This document shows positions 55,269 to 64,000 of a DNA stretch of 64,000 bases, one piece after another. The notes beneath the pieces were generated by a model. The model was not told the DNA's origin, did not search any database, and saw nothing but the letters and a program-made list of their open reading frames with translations. This DNA is from Paraspadella gotoi. Taxonomy: Eukaryota > Chaetognatha. The translations under genes and the position numbers were made by a program. Within the stretch, counting starts at the first letter, position 1. The number at the start of each line of letters is the position of its first letter. The stretch is taken from NCBI GenBank assembly GCA_051294375.1, contig CM119268.1, positions 1,819,486-1,883,485 of the forward strand, in the 5' to 3' direction.

Positions 55269-56299
55269 ATGGATTCCGGGATTAAACTCTGCTCCTACGA
55301 AGACTCGGAAGATGATTCGGAAGAGGAAGAGAAAAAAGAGCTTTCGATCTCGGTGCCAGAAAACGATCGCTCCAAAAGAAAACTTGACTTGGTCGATGAA
55401 TGCCCCGCGAAGCGATCGAAGGAAGACATCGTCGACTCTCCTTCCGATCGCCGTTTGCCTCTTCCTCCTTCCTTCCTCCCTCCCTCCTCCCTCGACTCCG
55501 CCGACGGTCGTGTCCGCACCTTCGCCCACGAGCGCGGCGTTTGGGCCTCTCACGTCTACGTCCCCTTCGCCGACGACGACGAAGAGTTGGTTGAACTCCG
55601 CGACGCTGTTGTTGCCGAAGCGGAGCGTCTTCTCGAACTCCACGTCCGTCCTTTTCCCCTTGACGAGCTTCACCTCTCGCTCTCTCGCACCTTCGTTCTC
55701 GCCCACCACCTCATCCCGACCTTCGTGACTGCAGTGGCGAAAGCGATGTTGGCGCGGGCACCGCCGAGGGCGACGACGACGGTGGCGTTGACGGACATTG
55801 TCAGGATTTACTTGAACGACGAGAAGACGCGGGGCTTTGTGGCTGTCGAGGTCAATGTTAAGATGGGTTAACATTTTTTAAAAAAACATGCTTATGTATA
55901 AAAATGTTATTAAACTAGGAAAACTAACCCAACAAATTAACTTTATAGGTCGACGATAGTTCTCAAAGACTCTTACGGCGACTCTCCTCCGCCGTCGACG
56001 AGACTTTAGTCGACTTCAACTGCGGCGACGACGTCTTCTACAAAGATCCATCCTTCCATCTCAGCCTCGGTTGGTTTCTTCCCGACTCCTCGGCGGGAAA
56101 ATCCGTGGAAGGTTTCGAGCCCCGAAGAGGATCGACCCTCGACGTCGTCGAGACTCGACTCACCTCGACTCTCTCCGATTTCTTCGCCGACAACGGGGTC
56201 CTCGTCACTCAGGTCGTCGACGCGGTGTTGCTCAAGACCGGGAATCGGATTCACCGCCTGCCTTTCGACAGCCAAAGAAAAGTTCAAAGATTGAGTTGA
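55269..56299 (+). CDS. USB1: U6 snRNA 3' phosphodiesterase USB1
   Basis: Exons 55269-55856 and 55949-56299 give 312 residues (human 265). Two H-x-S motifs define the 2H phosphodiesterase: ELHLSLSRTF in exon 1 and DPSFHLSLGWF in exon 2. Other family strings are HERGVWASHVYVPF and IVRIYLNDEKTRGFVAVEV. It trims the U6 snRNA 3' oligo(U) tail and protects the RNA. An acidic, Ser-rich N-terminus of about 80 residues is extra. The ATG at 55262 is in another frame and overlaps the chosen start, so initiation may be leaky. No clear acceptor AG precedes this gene. Confidence 0.92.
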
Positions 56300-56693
56300 T
56301 TAAAATAATATTGCAAGAAAACAGAGTGAATTTGAAATGGGACTTTTTAAGTTTGGAAATGTTTTAATTCCCCGAGGATCGTCGCCTATTCTTCGCCGCA
56401 GATCTCTGGATCTTGCGCAGCGGTGACATTTATTATTTGGCGAGTTCAAAAAGGACCTTTTTCTCGAGTGTAAACATTTTGATCAAATTACTTTCTCGCC
56501 TCGGTTTAACCTCGAGAAAAACTCTTACCAGTTATCACTATGCAATGAAAAAGCTTTTCGCGTGATAATCATTTTCATCTTTTTTTTTCTCGATAAAATT
56601 CCTTCGATGTTTTCTCATTCCCATCTCCCTCTACCCCGTCCTCTCCGCGTTTCCATTTTTATTCCGTTTTAACGATTCGATTTTGACGCAGAG
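56300..56693. other. Spacer between USB1 and PAK1IP1
   Basis: About 390 bp. No gene. GATTTTGACGCAG ends at 56691, an acceptor-like site only two bases before the PAK1IP1 start codon, so a leader would have to be spliced on. Confidence 0.5.
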
Positions 56694-58130
56694 ATGACGA
56701 CGCAGAGAATAGTCGTCGGATCTTACGAAGAGTTTATCGTTTGTTACGATTTGGAAGAAGAAGAAGAACAGAAGGAAGGGGAGGAGGCTGAGGAGCGAAA
56801 GGAAAAGAAATACAAATTGACTCTTAGCTTCACCGATCATCCGCATTCCTCCTCGGTTCGCTGCATCGCAGCTTCTCAAAGTAAGTATTTAACATTTTGC
56901 TTTTATTTAAGCTTAGCATAATTTATAAACTTTAAAAAATTCAGATGGTTTGGTAGCAAGTGGCAGCGCTGACGAAACCATCCACGTCTACAACGCCAAC
57001 GCCGGAAGAGATGTCGGCACCTTGATGTCCCACTCCGGTGCCGTCACGGCGCTGCAATTCCAAGGAAGCAAGTACCTTCTCTCGGCCAGCGAGGATGCTA
57101 CCGTAGTCATTTGGAAGACGAGAACCTGGGAACCTCTGAAGACTCTCCGGGGACACAAAGGCCCTTTGGAAAGCTTGGCAGTTCATCCGTCAGGTAGCGA
57201 TCAGGAAACGAGAACCGTCCCAAAAGTCGTGGCTGATTTCTTCCAACCTCATCCTCCCACCTCTCTCTNNNNNNNNNNCTCTCTCTCTTTCACATTCAGT
57301 TCTTCTCTTCCTTTTCATCAAATTTTTATTTTTTCATTATTTTTCCCCGCTGGTGAAGACGTAAAAATATTGATCAAATATCTTTCTCAAAATGAAATAC
57401 TTTATAGTATTAATGTCAATTTCCTTTTCCCCTAGGAAAGTTGGCCCTCTCGACCGGCAAAGACAAACTCCTCAAAACGTGGAACCTCATCAAAGGTCGC
57501 TCCGCCTACGTGACGAACGTGAAGCGAGAGGGCAACCTCGTCCGGTTCTCCCCGTCGGGCAACTCCTACGCCCTCGTCTCCGGCGCCTCTTTGCTCCAGT
57601 TCTACGACGTCGCCTCCGCTTCGATCTCCTTCCAACTCGAGTCGCCGCAGAGGATCAACGCCCTTCGATATCTGGACGGCGACGCCGAGGACGACCTCGT
57701 CGCTTTCGGCGGCGAAGGCTCCTCCGTCAAGATCGTCTCCGTCTCGCGCAAAACTGTCGTCGGAGAATTCGAGGCTCACGAGAAGCGGATCAGAGATCTC
57801 TGCGTGCTGGAGCCTGAGGACGAATCTGAGAAGGAATCCACGGAATCTTCCTCGGCCACGGTTCGTCTTCTCGCCACCGCCTCCAACGACGGCCTCGTCA
57901 AAGTCTGGCGGCTGGAAGTGACTGCGGATCGAAGCGGCGTCAACAGTCGACTCCTTTGCCAGGCCGACGCCGGGCTACGTATCTCCTGTATTTGTTCTTA
58001 TGGTAGAAAAGCATCGTCGAGCGAGAAGCGGCGATCGGAAGAGGGCGAAGTTGAAGGAGAGACTTCGGAGAAGCCAACTGTTGAAGAGGAGGAGATGGAC
58101 AGAGATTCAAAAAGAGTTAAACTCCAGTGA
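56694..58130 (+). CDS. PAK1IP1: PAK1IP1/MAK11-like WD-repeat protein
   Basis: Exons 56694-56880, 56945-57193 and 57436-58130 give 376 residues (human 392). WD blades start at VVGSYEEFIVCYDLE; then come VASGSADETIHVYNANAGRD, LLSASEDATVVIWKTRTWE and LALSTGKDKLLKTWNLIKGR. The last is a MAK11 family marker, followed by VRFSPSGNSYALVSG. An acidic insert follows the first strand. The protein is a nucleolar factor for 60S assembly and a negative regulator of PAK kinases. Intron 2 contains ten unknown bases in a (CT)n tract. Confidence 0.92.
57269..57278. other. Ten unknown bases (assembly gap)
   Basis: Ten N within a CT repeat of PAK1IP1 intron 2 mark a scaffold gap of unknown true size. Confidence 0.99.
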
Positions 58131-58294
58131 TAATCCCTCCCTCCCTCCCTCTACCCGCCCGCCTTTTTTTTTGAAGTTTTCTCTTTGTGATGTTTTAACT
58201 GTTATTTACTTTAATTCTTTTGCGACAGATTTTATTAAAAGTTTGATCAAATAACTCGAGTCCTTTCTCTAACTCCGAACATCGCTCTTTCAAA

Positions 58295-59599
58295 ATGACT
58301 GCCCAAAGTCAGGTTCCCAAACTGTACCACACAGTGATCGACGACGTGATCAACAACGTCCGCGAGGCCTTCATGGACGAGGGAGTCGACCCGTCCGTGC
58401 TGTCGGAGCTGAAGCAGATTTGGCAGAACAAACTCGCCACCTCCAAAGTGATGGAGAACGAAGTTGGGGCGCCCCCCTCGGCCCAGAATCTCTTGTCCGG
58501 ACCTTATGCTTGTTTGCAACAACAGCAACAACAACAGCATCACTCGTCTAACCAACAGCACCAACGGTCGAGCGGTAAGGCGGAGTCCGCCTCCGACCGC
58601 CCTCCAGCCATACCCGCAAGCTCGGTTCCCGTTTTCACCACCTTGTCCCATCCTGGCTCCGAACTGTCCGACGCCGCCTCCATGGCCTACTCTTCCATTC
58701 TCCAATCCGCCATCGTTCAAACACCGACGGGTCCTATGCAGATCGCTCCGCAGCCGGCCCACACGGGGACGAGCGCCACGGCCGCTGCGGCGGCTGCCAA
58801 CCGCGCCGCTCTTATGGCAGCGGCAGCCCAGCCCCAATACCTGTTCGCGCATCCTGGCGGCGTCGCTCCCGTAATCATTCCCCACTCGCAGGCTATCAGG
58901 CTTCAGCAACAGCAGCAGTCAGCCGATTCTCAGTCGCGCAGCAGCGGGGGAAGCCGCGGGAGCAAGTTGCCCCAGGTGGACGGGGCGGCGGAGGAGAGGG
59001 CGTGTAACGTTGATGCGAAAAGATCCTTTGAATCTTCGAGCGCTCGATCATCTTCCCACAAGAATCTCAAGTGGGGCGAATCCTCTTCGGCGTCGACTTC
59101 CCTCTCTTCCTCCTTCGCCCGCGGAGTCTTGCGTCTTTCCACCGGCGAATCCGTTTCCGGACGCGTAATCAACGGCACGTTGCCGATCGACCGGAAGAAG
59201 AGCGAAATCGTCGGAAAGGCAAAGGGCTCAGCCCCGTCGCGATCCTCGCGCCAGAAAGTAGAGATCGTTTTTCAACTCGACGGCGCAGATAATTCGTCTT
59301 CCGACGAGGACGATGACGAAGACGACGACAACGACCTCAACGACGACGACGACGATTCCGACAACAATCCCGACGACGAGGACGTGCCGGGCGTGGAAGA
59401 AGAGCCCCTCAATTCGGGCGACGACGTGTCCGACAACGACCCCGAGGAACTTTTCGATACGGAGAACGTCGTCGTCTGTCAGTTCGAGCGAATCACCCGC
59501 GTGCGGAATAAGTGGCGCTTTTACCTCAAGGACGGCATCATGAACATCCACGGCAAGGACTACGTCTTTCTTAAGGCCAGTGGAGAAGCCGAGTGGTAG
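58295..59599 (+). CDS. GTF2A1: TFIIA large subunit (alpha/beta)
   Basis: Intronless, 434 residues. The N-terminal helical domain starts QSQVPKLYHTVIDDVINNVR, then AFMDEGVDPSVLSELKQIW. The C-terminal beta-barrel domain ends in CQFERITRVRNKWRFYLKDG, then IMNIHGKDYVFLKASGEAEW. The middle is Gln-, Ser- and Ala-rich and ends in a long Asp/Glu block, where the animal precursor is cut by taspase. The complex stabilises TBP on the TATA box. I did not find a clean QVDG cut site, so processing is uncertain. PAK1IP1 ends only 164 bp upstream. Confidence 0.95.
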   Translation: MTAQSQVPKLYHTVIDDVINNVREAFMDEGVDPSVLSELKQIWQNKLATSKVMENEVGAPPSAQNLLSGPYACLQQQQQQQHHSSNQQHQRSSGKAESASDRPPAIPASSVPVFTTLSHPGSELSDAASMAYSSILQSAIVQTPTGPMQIAPQPAHTGTSATAAAAAANRAALMAAAAQPQYLFAHPGGVAPVIIPHSQAIRLQQQQQSADSQSRSSGGSRGSKLPQVDGAAEERACNVDAKRSFESSSARSSSHKNLKWGESSSASTSLSSSFARGVLRLSTGESVSGRVINGTLPIDRKKSEIVGKAKGSAPSRSSRQKVEIVFQLDGADNSSSDEDDDEDDDNDLNDDDDDSDNNPDDEDVPGVEEEPLNSGDDVSDNDPEELFDTENVVVCQFERITRVRNKWRFYLKDGIMNIHGKDYVFLKASGEAEW

Positions 59600-60156
59600 A
59601 TTAGGCTTGGCAGCTTATTGCTTAGAGGTTTTGTGGCGCCCGCTTACCGGGATCCTTTACTTTTTTTCTTGTTTGGAGAAACGAGAGCTGTGTACTATTT
59701 GGTTAAATTTTTCGGCGAATTTATATTTTCTATTCTGACCCTTTCCCTTTCCCCAAGCCCAGCAAAAAAATAGAATATCGTCATATGGATTAAATTAATA
59801 GTTTTATTACATATCCCACCTTTTTTATCTAAAAACTTGAATCGTAGCTCCCAGCTCGTTCATTCATATTAACTGAACGTAACCGTAACATTTTTAGATT
59901 TATAAATTTAAAATGACGTTTTGATTATAGATTATCTTAACTCCCTCGTAGCATTTTTTTTCCCAAATTTTTTCCCGTTAACTTGTCATTTTTGTAGATA
60001 ATCTTGTATCAATTGTTAAAAATCTTATATTTATCATTTACTTTGTATTACTCGAGTCGAGGCATTAGTTTTCTATTTTGTCCCTAAAAAATTAGCTTCA
60101 TTTCACTTATCTTTGTTTTATTATTTAAAACTGTCAGATTTTAGAACTCTCCCGCC
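59600..60156. other. Spacer between GTF2A1 and TERT
   Basis: About 560 bp, AT-rich. ATTTAAAACTGTCAG ends at 60137, an acceptor-like site 19 bases before the TERT start. I saw no template-like CCCTAA repeat or RNA gene here. Confidence 0.5.
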
Positions 60157-63100
60157 ATGGAACCTAAACTTACTTTGTTGATGAAGAATCTCGGCCTCAA
60201 TCTGATTCCTTTGGAGGATTTTTTGTCAAAACGAGCACCCGGCTTTTCCATCGTGAACCCATCGCGCGACTCGACGGATTTTCGCGCCTTCGTCTCCTCG
60301 CTTTTTGTTCACGATGACGAAACCCTGGGCGCCTTCCCGATCCCCGCCGAAGGCCGCCCTAAGAAATCATCTTCTACCATGTCTCTCGTTCGCGAAGTCG
60401 CCCAACGATTGGCCAACAAGGGCGCGGAAAACGTCCTTGCCGCCGTTTCAGCCGTTAATTGGGTCCCCGGCGTCGGCGGCAAGTTTCAGCGCCGCGTCGG
60501 CGACGGCCTCGGCAGCCTCTCGTTCTTTTCGCACGTCCGATGGGCCGCTTTGCACGCGCGCCTCGGCGACGAGGCCTTCGCACTATTGTTGACCGATCGA
60601 TCCATGTTTGCTCTCGCGGGCGGAGGGACGTATCTAGTGCAGTTGACCGGGAAGTCGACGTCGCGAGCTATTAGCTGCCGGGGACGTTCCGCGCGGGGCC
60701 GCAGGAGGCCGGCGAGATCGAGGTCAAGCACGACCCCGGCTGTGAAAAAGCCGAGACTCGAAGTTTCCGTGGCTTCCGCAAACAGCGGCCAGAAGCGCAA
60801 GGAGGAAAAGCTTAAACTTTTAAAAGAACGGAGAAAGGCGTTTCGTCAGTCGGTGGCTTCGACGACGCCGCGAATTCCGCGCTACGACGGCAAAAAGCGA
60901 TTGCCCCGTTCTTCCATCATGTACGCGACAGACTTGCGCGAGCGTCTATGTCTGTTCGGACGAGATCGAAAAGCGATCTGCGACGACAGCGACGCCGGAG
61001 AAAAACTCGCGGTCCACGTCTGGTTTTGCCCTCGACTCGACGCGGTCGGTCCGCTGGGCGACGCGCATCACCCTCGCTGCCTCTACTCCAAACCCTCTGA
61101 GAAGTGGGAGGAAAAATCTCTGGCCTCCATCAACGGGCTTCCCGAGGCTGTCAAGAAGGCCTTTTTGGCAAAGGTCGGCCCGCTTTGTCGAAGCGCGATG
61201 GTCAACTTTAAAAGATTACACGTTCCATCCGTTCTCGCCCGTTTTTGCCCGTTGCCCGACGATTTTCGAGGTTGGAAATGGAGGGCGTTGACGGATCGAG
61301 TCTCCTCTCTTCATACTCCCGCCGTCAAAGTTTTTCTTCTGGTCAGGTTTATCCTTCTCGCCGTCGTCCCCGCGGAAATGTGGGGTTCGCAAGAAACTCG
61401 TCGACTTTTTCTCAGAAAATTAAAAAGGTTTGTGACGATGGGGCGAACCGACGTCATGAGTTTGGGTTACGTCATGTATGGAGTCAAAATTTCCGGTTTC
61501 GATTGGACATCGTCACTAACCCTCTCGGTCGCTAAGGAGGATGCCGTTGCCAAATTTTATTGGTGGGTCCTATCCTCGCTCTCTTGCGACATTCTTCGAT
61601 CGTTCTTTTATGTCACCGAGATGGACCACCGTCCGCGCTCCTTGCTGTTTTTCCGCAAAAACGTTTGGCGCCGGCTTCGCGGCGTCGCCTTGAACAACTA
61701 CGTGCTCAGCGAGAATTTCCAAAAGCTTTCGCCCGGCGTCGCCGAAGAGAAGCTGGCGCGCGAGGAATCTCTCGGCGCCGCCAGCCTTCGCTTTGTCCCC
61801 AAGCAAAAGTCTCTCCGACCCATTCTGCGGATGAAGAACTCCTCGGATCCAAACTCGGATGTCAACGCCAAACTCGCCGACGCCTTCAAGTTTTTGAAGA
61901 TGTCCAAATCTCGAAGGCCTTCCTCGATCGGGGTCGGCATTTTCGGAAGGTCGGATTTCTTGAAAAAATATCTGTCTTTCCGAGAGACGGCGGATCGTCG
62001 TGGGCGTGGAGTTTATTTCATGGTCAAGATCGATGTTGACGATTGTTACCAAACGATCGATCAAAAGAAACTCTGCCGAATAATCGACGGGATCGGCGAA
62101 TATCATTCGGAGATGATAATGGCCGACCAGCGTTTCGATTACGTCACGTTGACGGGGAATCGACCCAAAGTCAATCGAGCCTCGGTTACCATTTTGAAAA
62201 AAGCCTCCGAAGAGTCGCCGTCGTTCGGCGAATTGGCCAATCTGGCTCATGAGCGCGACCGGTTTTACGCCGCGATCATAGAAGACCGTTGTTTCTCGGG
62301 ATGCAAAGCGGAAACGTCTCAGATTTGTCGAGTTTTGAAGGATCACATTACCAACACATTGATCAAAGTAGAATCCGACTACTACTTGATGAGCAGAGGT
62401 CTCGCCGCCGGCTGCGTGGTGTCCTCGTTGTGCTGCAATCTGTACTACGGAGATTTGGAGAACACTTCTCCCCCGGCCGGCGACGCGGAAAACTGTCTCG
62501 TCGTTCGCGAAATCGACGACTATCTCCTAATTGCCGATCGAATGGAGACGGCCCAACGTTTCCTGACGTCGTTTTCCCGCGGATTCCCAGAATATTCGAT
62601 GTACGTGAAAAGAAGTAAAACTTTAACTAACTTTCCCTTTGCCTCTCGTTGTTACGAAGCTCCCGCGCTGGACTCTTCTTGCGCGCGAGTATATCCCGCG
62701 GTGGCTCGATCGAGAGATTGTCGTTCGACGGCCGATTCGTGGTTTCCCTGGTGCGGATTCCTCTTCGACGACCGCACCCTCGAGGTTCGCTTTGATTTCG
62801 CTCGCTACGACTGGCGACGACCGCGGTTTATGCGACAAAGTATCTCCGTCTCTTACGGTCACCGTTGGTCCACGAAGATCCTCGTCGACGCCGTCAAGTC
62901 GAACGTCAAGAACTTGGGTTGGCCGCTTTGCTTCGCTCCGCCGGTCAATTCCCGCCGCGTTCGCCTCCGCAATTTCCTAGAGTTTTTGGTTTTAGTTCTC
63001 CGAAAGCTCTACACCCTTGATCGCGAGTTACGCCCTTTTTCCGCGCGACTCCATTGCGACCCCGAGACATTCGTCGACATCGTGGTAACGATCTCCCGGG

Positions 63101-63342
63101 TTGCTCGCTCGCGGATAGAGGCCGCAACGCGTCATGCGTTGCGTAAGCTCGGAAAAAGCGCGAGTCGCGTGATTCGAAGGGACGCGGCGATCTGGCTCGG
63201 TTACGAGGCCGCAGCCATCGCTTTCCATCCCAATCGGGGCCAATTTGGTCGATGTCTAAAGGCAGTTCGTCACCGGCAGAGAATGTACGCGGCTTCGATG
63301 AGAAAAGATTTCCAGTTCATTCGCTCGCTTTCAGTTTTATGA
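60157..63342 (+). CDS. TERT: Telomerase reverse transcriptase
   Basis: Intronless, 1061 residues (human 1132). The N-terminal TEN domain is recognisable (PLEDFLSKRAPGFSIVNPSR, NKGAENVLAAVSAVNW), followed by an Arg-rich linker. The RNA-binding domain ends in motif T, FFYVTEMDHRPRSLLFF (from 483), with LRFVPKQKSLRPILRM after it. Reverse transcriptase motifs: A has MVKIDVDDCYQTID with catalytic D626; B' reads SRGLAAGCVVSSLCCNLYYG (GLAAGC at 748-753); C has EIDDYLLIAD with D787 and D788; D/E have GFPEYSMYVKRSKTL and FPWCGFLFDDRTLEVRF. A thumb domain follows, so the enzyme looks complete. In B' the usual Pro-Gln-Gly is Ala-Ala-Gly. AATAAA is at 63383-63388. Confidence 0.95.
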   Translation: MEPKLTLLMKNLGLNLIPLEDFLSKRAPGFSIVNPSRDSTDFRAFVSSLFVHDDETLGAFPIPAEGRPKKSSSTMSLVREVAQRLANKGAENVLAAVSAVNWVPGVGGKFQRRVGDGLGSLSFFSHVRWAALHARLGDEAFALLLTDRSMFALAGGGTYLVQLTGKSTSRAISCRGRSARGRRRPARSRSSTTPAVKKPRLEVSVASANSGQKRKEEKLKLLKERRKAFRQSVASTTPRIPRYDGKKRLPRSSIMYATDLRERLCLFGRDRKAICDDSDAGEKLAVHVWFCPRLDAVGPLGDAHHPRCLYSKPSEKWEEKSLASINGLPEAVKKAFLAKVGPLCRSAMVNFKRLHVPSVLARFCPLPDDFRGWKWRALTDRVSSLHTPAVKVFLLVRFILLAVVPAEMWGSQETRRLFLRKLKRFVTMGRTDVMSLGYVMYGVKISGFDWTSSLTLSVAKEDAVAKFYWWVLSSLSCDILRSFFYVTEMDHRPRSLLFFRKNVWRRLRGVALNNYVLSENFQKLSPGVAEEKLAREESLGAASLRFVPKQKSLRPILRMKNSSDPNSDVNAKLADAFKFLKMSKSRRPSSIGVGIFGRSDFLKKYLSFRETADRRGRGVYFMVKIDVDDCYQTIDQKKLCRIIDGIGEYHSEMIMADQRFDYVTLTGNRPKVNRASVTILKKASEESPSFGELANLAHERDRFYAAIIEDRCFSGCKAETSQICRVLKDHITNTLIKVESDYYLMSRGLAAGCVVSSLCCNLYYGDLENTSPPAGDAENCLVVREIDDYLLIADRMETAQRFLTSFSRGFPEYSMYVKRSKTLTNFPFASRCYEAPALDSSCARVYPAVARSRDCRSTADSWFPWCGFLFDDRTLEVRFDFARYDWRRPRFMRQSISVSYGHRWSTKILVDAVKSNVKNLGWPLCFAPPVNSRRVRLRNFLEFLVLVLRKLYTLDRELRPFSARLHCDPETFVDIVVTISRVARSRIEAATRHALRKLGKSASRVIRRDAAIWLGYEAAAIAFHPNRGQFGRCLKAVRHRQRMYAASMRKDFQFIRSLSVL

Positions 63343-63840
63343 TTCCTTTGAACTGTGATTAAACCTTTGCAAATAGACAAACAATAAACGAATATTATAC
63401 ATCAGTAAATAATGAGTCTCGAGATAATCTTCTTCACAGAATTGTCTCCATCGCACTTACCGGTGACTTTACTAAAAATTCTTCAGTAATCAGTAACCTA
63501 TGTCTATGATCTTGTTTTATGGTATTTTTGCTATTTCATCACCTTAGTTCTAGTATTTCAACATTTCTGGAATAAATTTCAGCATGATTTTTTCGCGATG
63601 CTTGCCCCGTTGATCAATATTTCAAAACGTTTGGTTAAATTCGAACTTGTTATGCTTCACCTTTTGTTGCAGCCGCCCATCGCTCGAAGTAAGTCGGGGT
63701 GTTTCAAACTTTAAACCAACATCAGCTTCCGCCCTTGAACAAATTATTAACGAACAAACTTTAGAAGAAGACTTTTAATAATTTAATTCGACTCGGTCTT
63801 CTACCCCGATTCTTCTGTTCTCGTTATAGAATTGGAAACC
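63343..63840 (+). other. Spacer between TERT and PREP with a possible 16-nt noncoding leader exon
   Basis: After the TERT 3' UTR, CTTTTGTTGCAG ends at 63672, then 16 bases (63673-63688) are followed by GTAAGT. A further acceptor TTCTCGTTATAG ends at 63829, 11 bases before the PREP ATG. The 16 bases could be a tiny 5' UTR exon of PREP. An SL-type donor seems less likely because I see no Sm site. Confidence 0.4.
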
Positions 63841-64000
63841 ATGTCGGAAACCTTCGCTTACCCGCCCGTCCGTCGCGACGATACCGTCGTCGAGACTCTC
63901 CACGATCGAGTCGTTCCCGACCCTTACCGCTGGCTGGAGGATCCCGACTCGAGCGAGACCAAAGCTTTCGTCGACGCCCAGAACGATCTGACACGGCCCT
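63841..64000 (+). CDS. PREP: Prolyl endopeptidase, N-terminal end only (runs off window)
   Basis: The first 53 codons are present. They include [19 protein letters not shown] and [20 protein letters not shown], the conserved start of cytosolic prolyl oligopeptidase (S9A), a serine peptidase that cleaves short peptides after proline. The propeller and catalytic domain lie beyond the right edge. The ATG follows a splice acceptor by 11 bases. Confidence 0.93.
   Translation, partial: MSETFAYPPVRRDDTVVETLHDRVVPDPYRWLEDPDSSETKAFVDAQNDLTRP

Noticed and set aside
61570-62346. 258-codon ORF antisense to TERT
   Set aside because: Lies wholly opposite conserved TERT motifs and has no domain of its own; GC-rich codon use keeps the antisense frame open.

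Overview
The window is nuclear DNA of a compact animal genome. Coding regions are GC-rich and full of GAC/GTC codons. Introns and spacers are AT-rich with long T runs, introns are mostly 60-330 bp, and about 33 protein genes sit in 64 kb. Several families are typical of metazoans (ankyrin-SOCS box, Polyhomeotic-type SAM, CD225/dispanin, Cramped, COMMD9, phospholipid scramblase), so I read it as an invertebrate. A sponge, possibly a glass sponge, is a guess that rests on compactness and on signs of trans-splicing. Other lineages that trans-splice are not excluded.

Layout, left to right. 0-6.7 kb: 3' half of ALDH6A1, CCDC28, ABCB7. 7-8.7 kb: an intronless GLYAT-like acetyltransferase and a frame-broken SAM-domain gene. 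8.8-19.2 kb: CRAMP1, UCHL5, an orphan beta-sandwich protein, MCTS1, NDC1, USP39. 19.3-28.2 kb: GNL2, IAH1, a carbonyl reductase, ACOT7, RPL17. 28.4-30.0 kb, minus strand: a CD225-domain membrane protein. 30.1-40.6 kb: PCYT1, an orphan gene with an RVLF motif, an ankyrin-SOCS box gene, an extended-PHD gene, a MITE, an EXD3/Mut-7-like exonuclease. 40.8-45.8 kb: a CD36/SCARB receptor, a glucoside xylosyltransferase (GXYLT) with an apparent one-base frameshift, COMMD9. 46.2-49.0 kb, minus strand: phospholipid scramblase. 49.2-64 kb: DPAGT1, AASDH, TIMM9, USB1, PAK1IP1, GTF2A1, an intronless telomerase reverse transcriptase, and the first 53 codons of prolyl endopeptidase.

The genes are mostly housekeeping and do not form one pathway. 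The strongest architectural signal is the arrangement. All but two genes are on the plus strand, many spacers are only 50-200 bp, and a polypyrimidine tract plus AG lies just upstream of most start codons, including intronless genes. That is what polycistronic units resolved by spliced-leader trans-splicing would look like, although 5' UTR introns could mimic it. The two minus-strand genes each converge on their left neighbour and diverge from their right neighbour, which gives two likely shared promoters (29982-30154 and 48976-49195).

Exon models were built by hand from splice consensus, reading frame and family alignment from memory. In every multi-exon gene except GXYLT the joined exon lengths are a multiple of three. 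There are ten unknown bases at 57269-57278. The two frame breaks (about 8569 and 44577-44581) may be assembly indels.
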